Assembly: GCA_019638355.1 (NCBI GenBank)
Contig: JAHBTY010000004.1
Location: 372,001 to 436,000 of the forward strand
Source: Cyclobacteriaceae bacterium
Lineage (GTDB): Bacteria; Bacteroidota; Bacteroidia; Cytophagales; Cyclobacteriaceae
Direction: 5' to 3'
DNA length: 64,000 bases
The notes beneath the pieces are model-generated. The model saw nothing but the letters and a program-made list of their open reading frames with translations. It had not been told where the DNA came from and ran no database searches. This document shows positions 43,226-52,816 of the stretch, in pieces; position 1 is the stretch's first letter, and the number at the start of each line of letters is the position of its first letter. The position numbers and the translations under genes were made by a program.

Positions 43226-44461
43226 TTATTCGAATCGCAGCGATTCGATCGGATCTAACTTAGAAGCTTTGTGTGCCGGATAATATCCGGAAAGCAAACC
43301 CACAACAATACAAATTACCATCCCGATCAGCATCCAGAACCAGGGTAATACAAACGAATCAATTCCAATAACCCGCGCTATTACATTGCCAATTAAAATA
43401 CCTAACAACACTCCCCCTACTCCACCCAACAGGCAAACTACTATGGCCTCAATAACAAACTGCTGCCGTATGCGCAAGGGCGTTGCACCCAAAGCTTTTC
43501 GTACGCCTACCTCGCGGGTACGTTCTGTTACTGAAACAAGCATAATATTCATTAATGCAATAGATGCCCCTAATAAGGTTATAAAGCCTACACCAAAACC
43601 ACCCCAGCGCAAACCGCTGGTAATGCTTTCCATTTCTTCTGCCAACGATTCACTTTTTTCAATTTCAAATGAGTTCGGATCGCCCACCCGGTCGTGTCGG
43701 ATTTTGCGCATCAAACCAGTTGCTTCGCCCATCGCATAATCAACCTGGTTCATATCCTGAATACCTACCGTAATACGATAATACAATGGTTGCCCGGCCG
43801 CTAATTGGTTGGCTACCAGTATTGGAATAATTACCATGTTATCGTAATTGTTTTCAGAAAAATCACCCTTCTCTTTAAGTAAACCTATTACTTTAAATTG
43901 TGTGCCTTTAAAAGATATTTCGGTATTAACAGGGCGTGGATTATTTCCATAAAGTGCCTGGGCAAGTTTGTAACCAATAATAGCAACCTTGCTTCCATTC
44001 TGAATTTCAAACTTCGAAAAGTTGCGGCCCTCCTGAATGTTAAGACCTTTGATGGGAATATATTCATCGTTTACACCGCGTATATCAACATTCGGGTTGG
44101 TTTTTATTGATCCATGTTTTACTTCGGCCAGGTTGGTTAACCGGGCTTGTAAACAAATGGAAGCCTGCACCGGGTACTCATTAATAAATTTTTGAGCTTC
44201 CTGCAGATTGAGGCGCGGATAAACCTTTTCGCGTACACCATCCTGGTTGGTTCCACGGTTCCATTTGGAATACATATCGAACGTATTTACACCCAATGAA
44301 GAAAGACTTTCATTTACAGATTGTTCAATACCATCAATAGCGGTAAGAATGCCCACCAGCGAAGTTATTCCAATCGCCACAATAAGCGCAGTTAGAACCG
44401 AGCGTAACATATTTGCCTTTACAGAGCGGAGGCCCTCCTTCATATTTTCAACTAAATTCAT
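43226..44461 (-). CDS. MacB/FtsX-like ABC transporter permease
   Basis: The 411-residue protein has the MacB-type layout: N-terminal membrane segment (SVLTALIVAIGITSLVGILT), a periplasmic domain with QEAQKFINEYPVQASIC and the 'KVAIIGYKLAQALYG' block, then three C-terminal segments including GASIALMNIMLVSVTERTRE and VGVRKALGATPLRIRQQF. No ATPase gene adjoins it, so the partner is elsewhere. It may export lipids, peptides or other envelope substrates. A terminator follows. Confidence 0.93.
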   Translation of the reverse strand: MNLVENMKEGLRSVKANMLRSVLTALIVAIGITSLVGILTAIDGIEQSVNESLSSLGVNTFDMYSKWNRGTNQDGVREKVYPRLNLQEAQKFINEYPVQASICLQARLTNLAEVKHGSIKTNPNVDIRGVNDEYIPIKGLNIQEGRNFSKFEIQNGSKVAIIGYKLAQALYGNNPRPVNTEISFKGTQFKVIGLLKEKGDFSENNYDNMVIIPILVANQLAAGQPLYYRITVGIQDMNQVDYAMGEATGLMRKIRHDRVGDPNSFEIEKSESLAEEMESITSGLRWGGFGVGFITLLGASIALMNIMLVSVTERTREVGVRKALGATPLRIRQQFVIEAIVVCLLGGVGGVLLGILIGNVIARVIGIDSFVLPWFWMLIGMVICIVVGLLSGYYPAHKASKLDPIESLRFE

Positions 44462-44575
44462 ACCGGGTGTATTTTAAGTGCCGCATTCAGGAATTTCGGG
44501 GTCAAAATTATATCTTTAAACAATAAAACGGTAAGACCTTACTTGAACGTTAATTGTTACAAAACTTTGCAGGAA

Positions 44576-45847
44576 ATGAGTGGTTTAACGGGAAGAATCG
44601 TGTTTTTGTTTTTAGCGGCATCAATTTCATGGCGGGCATCGGCCAACTCCATATTTATTCCTATGGATGAGAAACAAACTAACCACTTAAAAGCCTATGG
44701 CATAGCGTACTGGATTTTAAAAAATGAAATGGAGGTTGATTGGCTACTGAATTACCGCGGGGGTAGTTTTATGTGTAAGTACCACCCCAAAATTCAGAAT
44801 GAATTGGTGGTGCGGGGTGTAAGTTTTGAAGTTATTTCAGAAGCAAAAGTAAATGCCATTGTTGCCGAAATTGCCAGCCCCGCGCTGAATTACGACATCA
44901 TGAAACTGGAGAAGTACCCGCGCATTGCGGTGTATTCGCCCAAAACCAAGCAACCGTGGGATGATGCCGTAACCCTGGTGCTAACCTATGCCGAAATACC
45001 ATACGATGTAATTTTTGATGACGAAGTATTAAATGATTTACTACCTAAGTACGATTGGCTGCACTTGCACCACGAAGATTTTACCGGCCAATACGGAAAG
45101 TTTTACAGCAACTATGCCAACTATCCGTGGTACATCGAACAACAAAAAGAAGCTGAAGAAACAGCCAGCCGTTTTGGATTTCATAAAGTATCGCAATTAA
45201 AGTTGGCTACCGTAAAACGTATAAAAGAGTTTGTTGCAGGAGGCGGATTTTTATTCGCCATGTGCTCAGCTACCGATACCTACGATATTGCCCTTGCTGC
45301 CGAAGGCGTGGACATTTGCGAGCGCATGTACGATGGCGATGCGGCCGATCCGCAGGCTCAGGAAAAAATAAACTTCGACAATACCTTTGCTTTTCATAAT
45401 TTCAGATTAGTGCGCGATCCGTATCAATATGAATTTTCCGACATCGATAATAATTTTCCTGACCGCGGCCTGCGGCAAGACAACGATTACTTTACCATCT
45501 TCCAATTCTCGGCCAAGTGGGACCCCATCCCCACTATGCTTACGCAAAACCATACTCGGGTTATTAAAGGGTTCTACGGCCAAACCACCGGCTTTAAAAA
45601 GAAACTGGTTAAACCCGATGTGGTGGTGATGGGCGAAAACACAGAAATAAAAGAAACCAAATACCTGCATGGTGTTTTTGGCAAAGGCTTCTGGACATTT
45701 TATGGTGGCCATGACCCGGAAGATTACCAACACACCGTAGGCGAAGAACCTACCGATCTGAATTTGCACCCCAACTCAGCCGGCTACCGGTTAATTCTCA
45801 ACAACATTTTGTTTCCGGCTGCAAAAAAGAAAAAGCAAAAAACGTGA
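44576..45847 (+). CDS. secreted GATase-like protein (often labelled 'asparagine synthetase B')
   Basis: ATG at 44576 (423 residues) follows AGGA and begins a signal peptide (LTGRIVFLFLAASISWRASA); an in-frame start at 44543 would add an unlikely leader. The body has a class I glutamine amidotransferase-like alpha/beta fold with KEFVAGGGFLFAMCSATDTY, where Cys sits in a nucleophile-elbow-like turn, and a late FYGGHDPEDYQH segment. Bacteroidota homologues are commonly called asparagine synthetase B, but no N-type nucleophile or AMP-forming synthetase domain is present. That name is probably wrong. A periplasmic role is likely. It overlaps the next gene by four bases. Confidence 0.78.
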   Translation: MSGLTGRIVFLFLAASISWRASANSIFIPMDEKQTNHLKAYGIAYWILKNEMEVDWLLNYRGGSFMCKYHPKIQNELVVRGVSFEVISEAKVNAIVAEIASPALNYDIMKLEKYPRIAVYSPKTKQPWDDAVTLVLTYAEIPYDVIFDDEVLNDLLPKYDWLHLHHEDFTGQYGKFYSNYANYPWYIEQQKEAEETASRFGFHKVSQLKLATVKRIKEFVAGGGFLFAMCSATDTYDIALAAEGVDICERMYDGDAADPQAQEKINFDNTFAFHNFRLVRDPYQYEFSDIDNNFPDRGLRQDNDYFTIFQFSAKWDPIPTMLTQNHTRVIKGFYGQTTGFKKKLVKPDVVVMGENTEIKETKYLHGVFGKGFWTFYGGHDPEDYQHTVGEEPTDLNLHPNSAGYRLILNNILFPAAKKKKQKT

Positions 45848-46212
45848 GCCGCTTTATTCTGTTAGTATGTGTACTGGTTGCTTGTAATGCAGCCAAACCC
45901 CAAACCGTAACCGATCCGTTACAACTGGCTGAAGTTGTATTAGGTAAAGGGTTACTCCAATTTCCAAATACAAACCAAACCCACATCCTGTTTGTTCAAC
46001 CAGCATCAGCATATCCTAACCAACCCATTAAATTTTTAGTCATCGAAAAAACAACAAGCAAAGCAGTACTCGAAAAAAGTTTTAGGCCGGGTTACGTAAA
46101 ATGGCGCGATGATCAGACAATTGAATATGAAGATTTGCCCAGTATTGTTAAACAAAACGAAATTAATACACTGAAAACCTGGACCATTCCGGCTACTTCG
46201 CAAGCACACTAA
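45844..46212 (+). CDS. small lipoprotein, unknown function
   Basis: The 122-residue protein starts at GTG 45844-45846, overlapping the upstream TGA (GTGA), and opens with a lipoprotein signal (MSRFILLVCVLVAC). The mature chain has no recognised domain. Tight coupling to the secreted GATase-like gene suggests a shared envelope function. Confidence 0.75.
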   Translation: MSRFILLVCVLVACNAAKPQTVTDPLQLAEVVLGKGLLQFPNTNQTHILFVQPASAYPNQPIKFLVIEKTTSKAVLEKSFRPGYVKWRDDQTIEYEDLPSIVKQNEINTLKTWTIPATSQAH

Positions 46213-46256
46213 TCGAAAGATTTAACCTATCTTGAAATCTTAAATTTGCTTCTATC

Positions 46257-49200
46257 ATGAATCGCTACCTGTTGGTTGGCATTATTGTGTATTGTGGTTT
46301 AATCCTGCTGGCAGTAAACCACTATCCTACTCAGCCACGTGTTTCTGTTTTACTTGAAGATGGTGATGTTAAAGATGAGGATGAAGATGAAGATGAGCAA
46401 GATGGACCCGGTCAGTTTATTGCCTATCATAAAGCTATCCGCACACCCGAAGATGCGCCCGCACCAGAATACAAAAATGGGTTTATCATGCGCGAGCTTA
46501 CACTGGCAAAATCATTTGCTGCCCGAAAGCGTAATGGGCGCACACAATCAAACGGAGTGGTTGAATGGAAAGAACGAGGCCCGGCCAACGTGCCCGGGCG
46601 CACCCGTGGATTAATTGTTGATCCGGATGATGCTTCCAAAAACACCTGGTATGCCGGCTCGGCCGGTGGTGGCGTTTGGAAAACCACCAATGGCGGCCAG
46701 GCCTGGACTTTGTTAACGCCCAATCTGCCCAACCTTGCTACTACAACATTGGCTATGGCCGAATCAAATCGCAACATTATTTACATGGGCACGGGCGAAA
46801 GTTTTGGTGGCCTACCCGGTATTCGCGGAAGCGGCATGTTTAAATCAACCGATCGGGGACAAACCTGGCAACACTTACCTGCTACTGCGTCACTTTCTGA
46901 TATTAACAGAATTGTAATAAGCCCAACCAATGCCAACGTGGTTGTAATTGCAACCGCTCTTGGCATTTTTAAGACCAACGATGGAGGCATTTCGTGGTCA
47001 CACCAATTGGCACTTAGTGGCATGGAAGACTTACGTGTTTCGCCAGCGAATTTTAACATTCAATATGCAGCCCGCAACAGTGTTGGTGTTTACAAATCCA
47101 CCGATGCCGGAGTAACCTGGAGGTTATCTAATGCTGGAATGAGCCCGAATGGACGAATTGAGCTTGCTATATCGCCTGTTAATCCAAACCGCATTTTTGC
47201 TTCAGCAGAAGGCACGTTGAATGGCGCTGCGTCTGATCTGTATGTATCGGATAATGCGGGTGCCACGTGGGCACTCATTAACACTACCTTCAATGGTACG
47301 AGTCTTAATTTTTTAGGTGGCCAGGGTTGGTATGATAATACTATCATGTGCGATCCGTTTAATGCCGATGTTATTTATTACGGAGGCGTAAGTTTATTCC
47401 GTACTACCTTAGGAACAGGCTCTACTGCCATTACCAATTACAATCTGGAAGAACAAAATACAGGTTTCCTATCGTTGGTAAATTTTGGAGCCGGTTTTGC
47501 AAACGGCCGCCTGGAAGTAGGCCCGGCCGCCAATGCATCGGTAGAAATTCGGTTTGGTGCAGGCCGCAGTCAAATGGCACATCGGTTTCTGGTTCCGGAA
47601 GGTGCAACTTCGGGCGTACCTAACGCCAGCTATAGCTATCAAAATTATGTAAGTGTTCCGTTTGAGGTGTGGGATATTACCAATAACCGCCAACTTATGG
47701 TTTCTTTTCGCGATCTGGACCGAAACGGTGAATTCAATTTGTTGTTATCCAATACCGATGGTGCGGCTGCTGTGCAAAGCAGAGAATATATTTACATTAG
47801 TAATGTGGAGTATAATGCGGCCACACCTGCTGCCAACATTGCCGTTAACGGGGGGCATATCTTTCAGCAAATGTATTTCTTTTGGCCGGTACTGGCAGCC
47901 GGCAATACATGGCCCGGTAGCATTACAACTTCCAAACTCGTTATAAACTTTACATCCATACCCAAACTAAACGCAACCACTATTACCGTGGCCGATGCCT
48001 ATAATCAGTTTGATGGTAAAAACAGATTTAACACATTTGGTGTTGACGTACATCCCGATCATCACAACCTGATTCCAATTGTAATGTCGGGCAATACTTA
48101 TAAAATATTGAATGCAAGCGATGGTGGTTTGTTTATCTCCAATGCATCGGCCACGCCCGGCATTAACAATGCTGATTGGCTAATGGTGGGAAACACCTAT
48201 AACACCAGCCAGTTTTACGGAGCCGATAAAAAACCAGGTTCGAATGAATATTTTGGAGGTATGCAAGATAATGGCACGTGGCGGTCGCCCGCAGGGCAGC
48301 AGGCCAGCCGTACCTCCAATTATCAATTTAGTATTGGTGGCGATGGCTTCGAAGTAGTGTGGCACAAACTTGATCCGCTTAAACTGATTGGCGGCTCGCA
48401 AGGCAACAACTTTCGCAAATCGGTAAATGGAGGTTTAACCTGGACGGTGGCCACCAGCGGGCTATCGGGTACACATCCATTTGTTTCCAAACTGGCAACT
48501 TCATCCGATGTGCCCGATGTGTTATACACGCTGTCATCGGCTGGTGTTTTCCGATCAAACGATTTTGGATCTACCTGGACATTAACCTCAATTGCTGATA
48601 AATGGGGAAGTTCTAATACCATGGATGTTGAAGTATCGCAAGCTAATGCAAATATTGTATGGGCCGGCAGTGCCATGGTTAACCAGGTGGGTAACATCAG
48701 AAGTTTGCATGTTAGTACCAATGGCGGCAGCACGTTTACCGCAACCAATAATTATACTGAGCGTGTAATGGGTGGCATTACCAAATTAGCTTCGCACCCA
48801 ACACAACCTCACACCGCATTTGCTACTTTTTCCTTTGCAGGAAGACCCAAAATTCTTAGAACAACAGACCTGGGCCAGTCGTGGCAAGATATTTCAGGTT
48901 TTGGAGCAGGTACATCCAGTTCAACCGGTTTTCCGGATGTTGCCGTGTATTGTGTTTATGTACGGCCTGATAATCCTGATATTATCTGGGCCGGCACCGA
49001 GATAGGAATTGTGGAATCGTTAGATAATGGTGCCTCGTGGACTTTATTGGATGATTTTCCGAATGTATCCGTTTGGGATATGAAGGGCGTTGACAATCAG
49101 GTTGTGATTGCTACACACGGGCGTGGCATCTGGACGGCAGAATTGGATACAGAGTTAGTGTTGAAGAACCCTGTCATTAATGCGATGGGTACTTCGCCCA

Positions 49201-50222
49201 AATCAGAACTTGCCATTGGTATTACACTTCCTATTTCATTTGATTCCACGCAAGTTTATATTCAAGGCGTGCTTACCGGTACGCTTAAAAAGCTTGCAGC
49301 CGGAAACTATACTTTGCGCTTAACAGGAGTGGCAACCGGAATTGTAGAAGCAAAACTGATTGGTTACCAGCAAGCAGCGCCTTATCATTCAGCAGCCGTA
49401 GCGGCCGAAAAAATACAGTTAAACGATTATCGCAATCAATACTTCAATTACTTTAACAACGCTACCGATTTTAAGTTAAATTCATTCTCGGTGCAGGTAT
49501 TTGGAACGTCCAATACCAGCTTACAAAGTTTTCACAACTACCTGAATGATACCGAACACACAGCTTTGTTACGACAACCCATTATCATTTCGAATGAGCA
49601 TCCATTTTTCTATTACCGCGATGTTGCACTTGTAGAGCCCGGTGAAACGGGCTCTACATTCGGGCAACCTGCTTTTAAAGATTATGTAGTAGTAGAAGCA
49701 ACAAAAGACGGCATTAACTGGACAGCTATTGCGAACGGATATGATGCACGCGCTAACGAGGATTGGTTATCAGCTTTTAATGCAATGCAGGTGGGCACCC
49801 GTACCCTGCTGGTAGATCATAACATTAATTTAACCCAAACATTGCAAGCCAATGATACAGTACTCTTTCGGTTCCGGCTATCGGCTAATGCTACCATTAA
49901 TGGTTGGGGCTGGTCTATTGACGATTTGTATATTCAACAAGTACCTACCGGCATAGAACCACCTGTAACCCATAACCTGGCTGCTTATCCCAACCCAACT
50001 AAAGGAACAATAAACCTTTCCTACACGTTACTCCAGGCTTCGGATGTAAAGGTGGTGGTGTATGATTTAACAGGTAAAGTAGTTACTCAAAAAACACTGG
50101 GCAATAAAACCGCTGGCACCCATGAAGCTAAGCTGGAAATTGCTGCAAGACCAGGGCAGTATATTTTACAACTGCAGACGAAACTGAAAAATGAGAGTTT
50201 ACGAATTGGGGTGATAGATTAA
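46257..50222 (+). CDS. T9SS type A sorting-domain protein with sortilin/BNR propeller
   Basis: The 1321-residue protein starts with a signal/anchor segment (LLVGIIVYCGLILLAV), then a strongly acidic tract (DVKDEDEDEDEQDG, about residues 36-49). A beta-propeller of sortilin/VPS10-BNR type follows, with repeats such as TTNGGQAWTL, STDRGQTWQH, TNDGGISWSH and STDAGVTWRL. The C-terminus is a type A T9SS signal (AYPNPTKGTINLSY...GKVVTQKTLG...GQYILQLQT). It is exported through the type IX system. Related proteins are annotated as glycosyl hydrolases, but no catalytic residues are evident. Its tail overlaps the convergent miaE gene by four bases. Confidence 0.92.
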   Translation: MNRYLLVGIIVYCGLILLAVNHYPTQPRVSVLLEDGDVKDEDEDEDEQDGPGQFIAYHKAIRTPEDAPAPEYKNGFIMRELTLAKSFAARKRNGRTQSNGVVEWKERGPANVPGRTRGLIVDPDDASKNTWYAGSAGGGVWKTTNGGQAWTLLTPNLPNLATTTLAMAESNRNIIYMGTGESFGGLPGIRGSGMFKSTDRGQTWQHLPATASLSDINRIVISPTNANVVVIATALGIFKTNDGGISWSHQLALSGMEDLRVSPANFNIQYAARNSVGVYKSTDAGVTWRLSNAGMSPNGRIELAISPVNPNRIFASAEGTLNGAASDLYVSDNAGATWALINTTFNGTSLNFLGGQGWYDNTIMCDPFNADVIYYGGVSLFRTTLGTGSTAITNYNLEEQNTGFLSLVNFGAGFANGRLEVGPAANASVEIRFGAGRSQMAHRFLVPEGATSGVPNASYSYQNYVSVPFEVWDITNNRQLMVSFRDLDRNGEFNLLLSNTDGAAAVQSREYIYISNVEYNAATPAANIAVNGGHIFQQMYFFWPVLAAGNTWPGSITTSKLVINFTSIPKLNATTITVADAYNQFDGKNRFNTFGVDVHPDHHNLIPIVMSGNTYKILNASDGGLFISNASATPGINNADWLMVGNTYNTSQFYGADKKPGSNEYFGGMQDNGTWRSPAGQQASRTSNYQFSIGGDGFEVVWHKLDPLKLIGGSQGNNFRKSVNGGLTWTVATSGLSGTHPFVSKLATSSDVPDVLYTLSSAGVFRSNDFGSTWTLTSIADKWGSSNTMDVEVSQANANIVWAGSAMVNQVGNIRSLHVSTNGGSTFTATNNYTERVMGGITKLASHPTQPHTAFATFSFAGRPKILRTTDLGQSWQDISGFGAGTSSSTGFPDVAVYCVYVRPDNPDIIWAGTEIGIVESLDNGASWTLLDDFPNVSVWDMKGVDNQVVIATHGRGIWTAELDTELVLKNPVINAMGTSPKSELAIGITLPISFDSTQVYIQGVLTGTLKKLAAGNYTLRLTGVATGIVEAKLIGYQQAAPYHSAAVAAEKIQLNDYRNQYFNYFNNATDFKLNSFSVQVFGTSNTSLQSFHNYLNDTEHTALLRQPIIISNEHPFFYYRDVALVEPGETGSTFGQPAFKDYVVVEATKDGINWTAIANGYDARANEDWLSAFNAMQVGTRTLLVDHNINLTQTLQANDTVLFRFRLSANATINGWGWSIDDLYIQQVPTGIEPPVTHNLAAYPNPTKGTINLSYTLLQASDVKVVVYDLTGKVVTQKTLGNKTAGTHEAKLEIAARPGQYILQLQTKLKNESLRIGVID

Positions 50223-50812
50223 TGCATTCTATCACTTCTAACTTCCATATTCTTGACAATAGCAGCTTCTTGCTCCAGTATTTCGCGCCAGCGCTTTTCT
50301 ACTAACTCGGCATCCATATACATCTTGGCTAACTTTAAAAAATTTTTGTAGTGTCCGGCCTCCGATACCATAAGTTCATAATAAAAGGCGCTCAATTCCG
50401 CGTCTCCAATTTCTTTCCACAACAAGCGAAAGCGTTCGCAACTTCGGGCCTCTATCAGTGCATTGAGTAAAAGTTTTTCAACCAACTGTTGTTCGCGATT
50501 TCCGCCCTTCTTTACAATCTTCTGTAGTTGTTCCACATACTCATCTTTCCGTTGATAGCCCAGCGCAAGACCTCGTTTATTCAATTGATTGAGTACCCTT
50601 TCAAAGTGAGCCCATTCCTCGGCCACCACCGGAGTAAGCATTTCCACCAATTCGGTTTTTTCCGGATAACTAACTATTAGGGAGATGCAGGATGATGCCG
50701 CTTTCTGTTCGCAATAAGCATGGTCTATCAGAATTTCCGCTATATTTTTTTCTGCAATGTTTACCCAACGCGGGTCGGTGGGTAACTCCAGCCCCAGCAC
50801 ATGCTTTTCCAT
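50219..50812 (-). CDS. miaE: tRNA-(2-methylthio-N6-isopentenyl-A37) hydroxylase MiaE
   Basis: The 197-residue diiron enzyme starts at ATG 50810-50812; a TTG one codon earlier is unlikely. Ligand-bearing helices are recognisable: DHAYCEQKAASSC, VVAEEWAHFERVLNQL (E..H), LLNALIEARSCERFRLL and LMVSEAGHYKNFL (E..H). MiaE hydroxylates the isopentenyl group of ms2i6A at tRNA position 37. The start overlaps the porin stop by one base (TGATG), so it is translated from the lpxK-porin transcript. Confidence 0.94.
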   Translation of the reverse strand: MEKHVLGLELPTDPRWVNIAEKNIAEILIDHAYCEQKAASSCISLIVSYPEKTELVEMLTPVVAEEWAHFERVLNQLNKRGLALGYQRKDEYVEQLQKIVKKGGNREQQLVEKLLLNALIEARSCERFRLLWKEIGDAELSAFYYELMVSEAGHYKNFLKLAKMYMDAELVEKRWREILEQEAAIVKNMEVRSDRMH

Positions 50813-52803
50813 CAATCAAATAAGATTAAATCAAAACCAAAATCAAGAATGTTACCTTGGCCACGATAAGTAGGCGTTGGCAAATAGCCTAATCCGGTAA
50901 TGGCTTGTTGCAGGTTATGATATTTAACAAAAAAACGCCCTCGCTTAAATTTTCCGTTAAAGAAAACATCTACCAGCGGAAATGCACTTGCAGTGGTTTT
51001 ATCTTGAACATAGTACTGTTGAATTGCCGGATCGTAACCCAATGCAGTGTAGGCCGATCGCCAATGTGCATCTACACCCATCTGCACTTGCAAATTTCCT
51101 TTAAACAAAGTGTTTTCATAGGCTAACTGGGCATTAACAAACCACTTGGGTATGCGCAGTACATTTCCATCATTATTTAATAGCGAGGAATACAAGATTT
51201 GCGGTCGCAGATAAACGTGCCTGAAAAATCGCAGTGAGGTGCGTAATTCCGGTACCAACAGTTGTTGATTTCCGCCCGATTGTGCAGCCAACACCTGGGG
51301 CTGGTTTGCAACCTCGTTAGCCCGATAGTAAATATAATTACTAAGCGCTGTATAGGTTGCTCCGGGCGAAATGAACAACCTGCCCCACTTTACCTTTATA
51401 AAAGCCGATAGTTGATTCGTAAAAGGATTATTAAAGTTATTGAGCCATTCGTGATGGCTGCCGCGGTAAGCTAACGGTAAAAAGCCAGGCTTAATCAAAG
51501 CGCTTGTTCCGGTTGCATCCAACCACGGTGTACGCAACTGTGCCTGCAAGCGGTAGTTGCCATCCAGCAGGTATTCTGCCTGGCCCGATAGCTCGCTGAG
51601 CGAATCAAATCGAAAAGCTATTTGTCCGCCTGCATAATTCTCAGCACCACGCTTTGCATAAGGTAATGCCAGGTTATCCAGGTACTTGTTGGCTACATCG
51701 TACAACCGCAGTTTGTAATAAATACTGTAGTAAAAAAAAGCTGCCTTTCCTTTAATCCCCACTTCATTCACCAGGGTATTAAATCGGGTGCCATCGCTAA
51801 CAGTTTCGGTATTGATGTCGCTGTCGGGATTGGTATAAAGGAAGTAAGCATTGTAATTAGCCTCGTTGGCTTTTCGATCTATGAACAAATTCCGTTGGCG
51901 GGTTAAATCTGCTTTATGATAAAGTTGAAAGGGCGATGCTAACTGATATTGATGGAATACATGGATGGCGTTTCGCAATTCTTCTGATTGGGCTGCAGTA
52001 AGATACGGTCCTACGTTTTCTTCAAAGTAGCCGGCATAAGTTGTATCAATCGATAGCAATATCCCCCCGTTTTCAAACACCCGATGCCGCATGCGTCTAT
52101 AGGAAGCTACAAGTTGATACCGCTCGTTTTCTGATTTGTATGAGGTATGAAAATCATAATAATGACTTACAGTTTGCCGATCGCCTTTACCGATGCGCTG
52201 TACTTGTTTATCTACCAGGATGGGCCGGTAATTAAATCCAAAATTCCAGCGCGGGTTTATGTTTCGCGCAAACTCGATGTGGGTTTTTGCGCGGCCATCA
52301 CCTCCCCATACTACCAGTATCCGGGTATAAGGCGATTTCGAATCAAAATAGCGCGGCTCTGCCAAATCAAAATACGGTGTATAAGTTGTGTAACCGGTGG
52401 TTGCACCAATAGTAGTTGGGGCAATTGGAAAAATAGGATTAAGTGCCGTACCTACATTTCCCAAATCCTGATAGAAGTTGTTTAGCTTTTGAATAAACGT
52501 CCACCGATGGTAATCGTTGATGGCCGTATCAAGTGGTTGATAGTTGTTTTTATTCAGGTAAATATCATTCTCGGTAATCCACAAAGTTGTTTTAGGTCCA
52601 TATACATTTTTTGTTGAATCGTCCACAATTTGCGAACCTCTACCGGTCGGCTGCTCAGCATTTGCTTTGGTTGTGGGTGTTGTATTGATTTTTTTTGAAG
52701 TATCGGCTTGTATTCGTTGTTTCTTTGAAACGGGTGTTTCCTGCGCCAGCAAAACCGCCACTGGTAATATCAGCAAAAGCAAAACAATAAATCGCACGCG
52801 CAA
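50812..52803 (-). CDS. putative outer-membrane porin (Bacteroidota 'putative porin' family)
   Basis: The 663-residue protein has a signal peptide (FIVLLLLILPVAVLLAQ), a Thr/Lys-rich linker, a plug-like region (YGPKTTLWITENDIYLN), and many alternating amphipathic strands consistent with a 16- to 18-stranded barrel ending in ...ILDFGFDLILFD. It resembles the putative porin family found next to lpxK in this phylum. The apparent start is TTG (52801-52803), with GTG two codons later as an alternative. It lies 13 bases downstream of lpxK. Confidence 0.8.
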   Translation of the reverse strand: MRVRFIVLLLLILPVAVLLAQETPVSKKQRIQADTSKKINTTPTTKANAEQPTGRGSQIVDDSTKNVYGPKTTLWITENDIYLNKNNYQPLDTAINDYHRWTFIQKLNNFYQDLGNVGTALNPIFPIAPTTIGATTGYTTYTPYFDLAEPRYFDSKSPYTRILVVWGGDGRAKTHIEFARNINPRWNFGFNYRPILVDKQVQRIGKGDRQTVSHYYDFHTSYKSENERYQLVASYRRMRHRVFENGGILLSIDTTYAGYFEENVGPYLTAAQSEELRNAIHVFHQYQLASPFQLYHKADLTRQRNLFIDRKANEANYNAYFLYTNPDSDINTETVSDGTRFNTLVNEVGIKGKAAFFYYSIYYKLRLYDVANKYLDNLALPYAKRGAENYAGGQIAFRFDSLSELSGQAEYLLDGNYRLQAQLRTPWLDATGTSALIKPGFLPLAYRGSHHEWLNNFNNPFTNQLSAFIKVKWGRLFISPGATYTALSNYIYYRANEVANQPQVLAAQSGGNQQLLVPELRTSLRFFRHVYLRPQILYSSLLNNDGNVLRIPKWFVNAQLAYENTLFKGNLQVQMGVDAHWRSAYTALGYDPAIQQYYVQDKTTASAFPLVDVFFNGKFKRGRFFVKYHNLQQAITGLGYLPTPTYRGQGNILDFGFDLILFD

Positions 52804-52816
52804 AAATAGATCAGTT

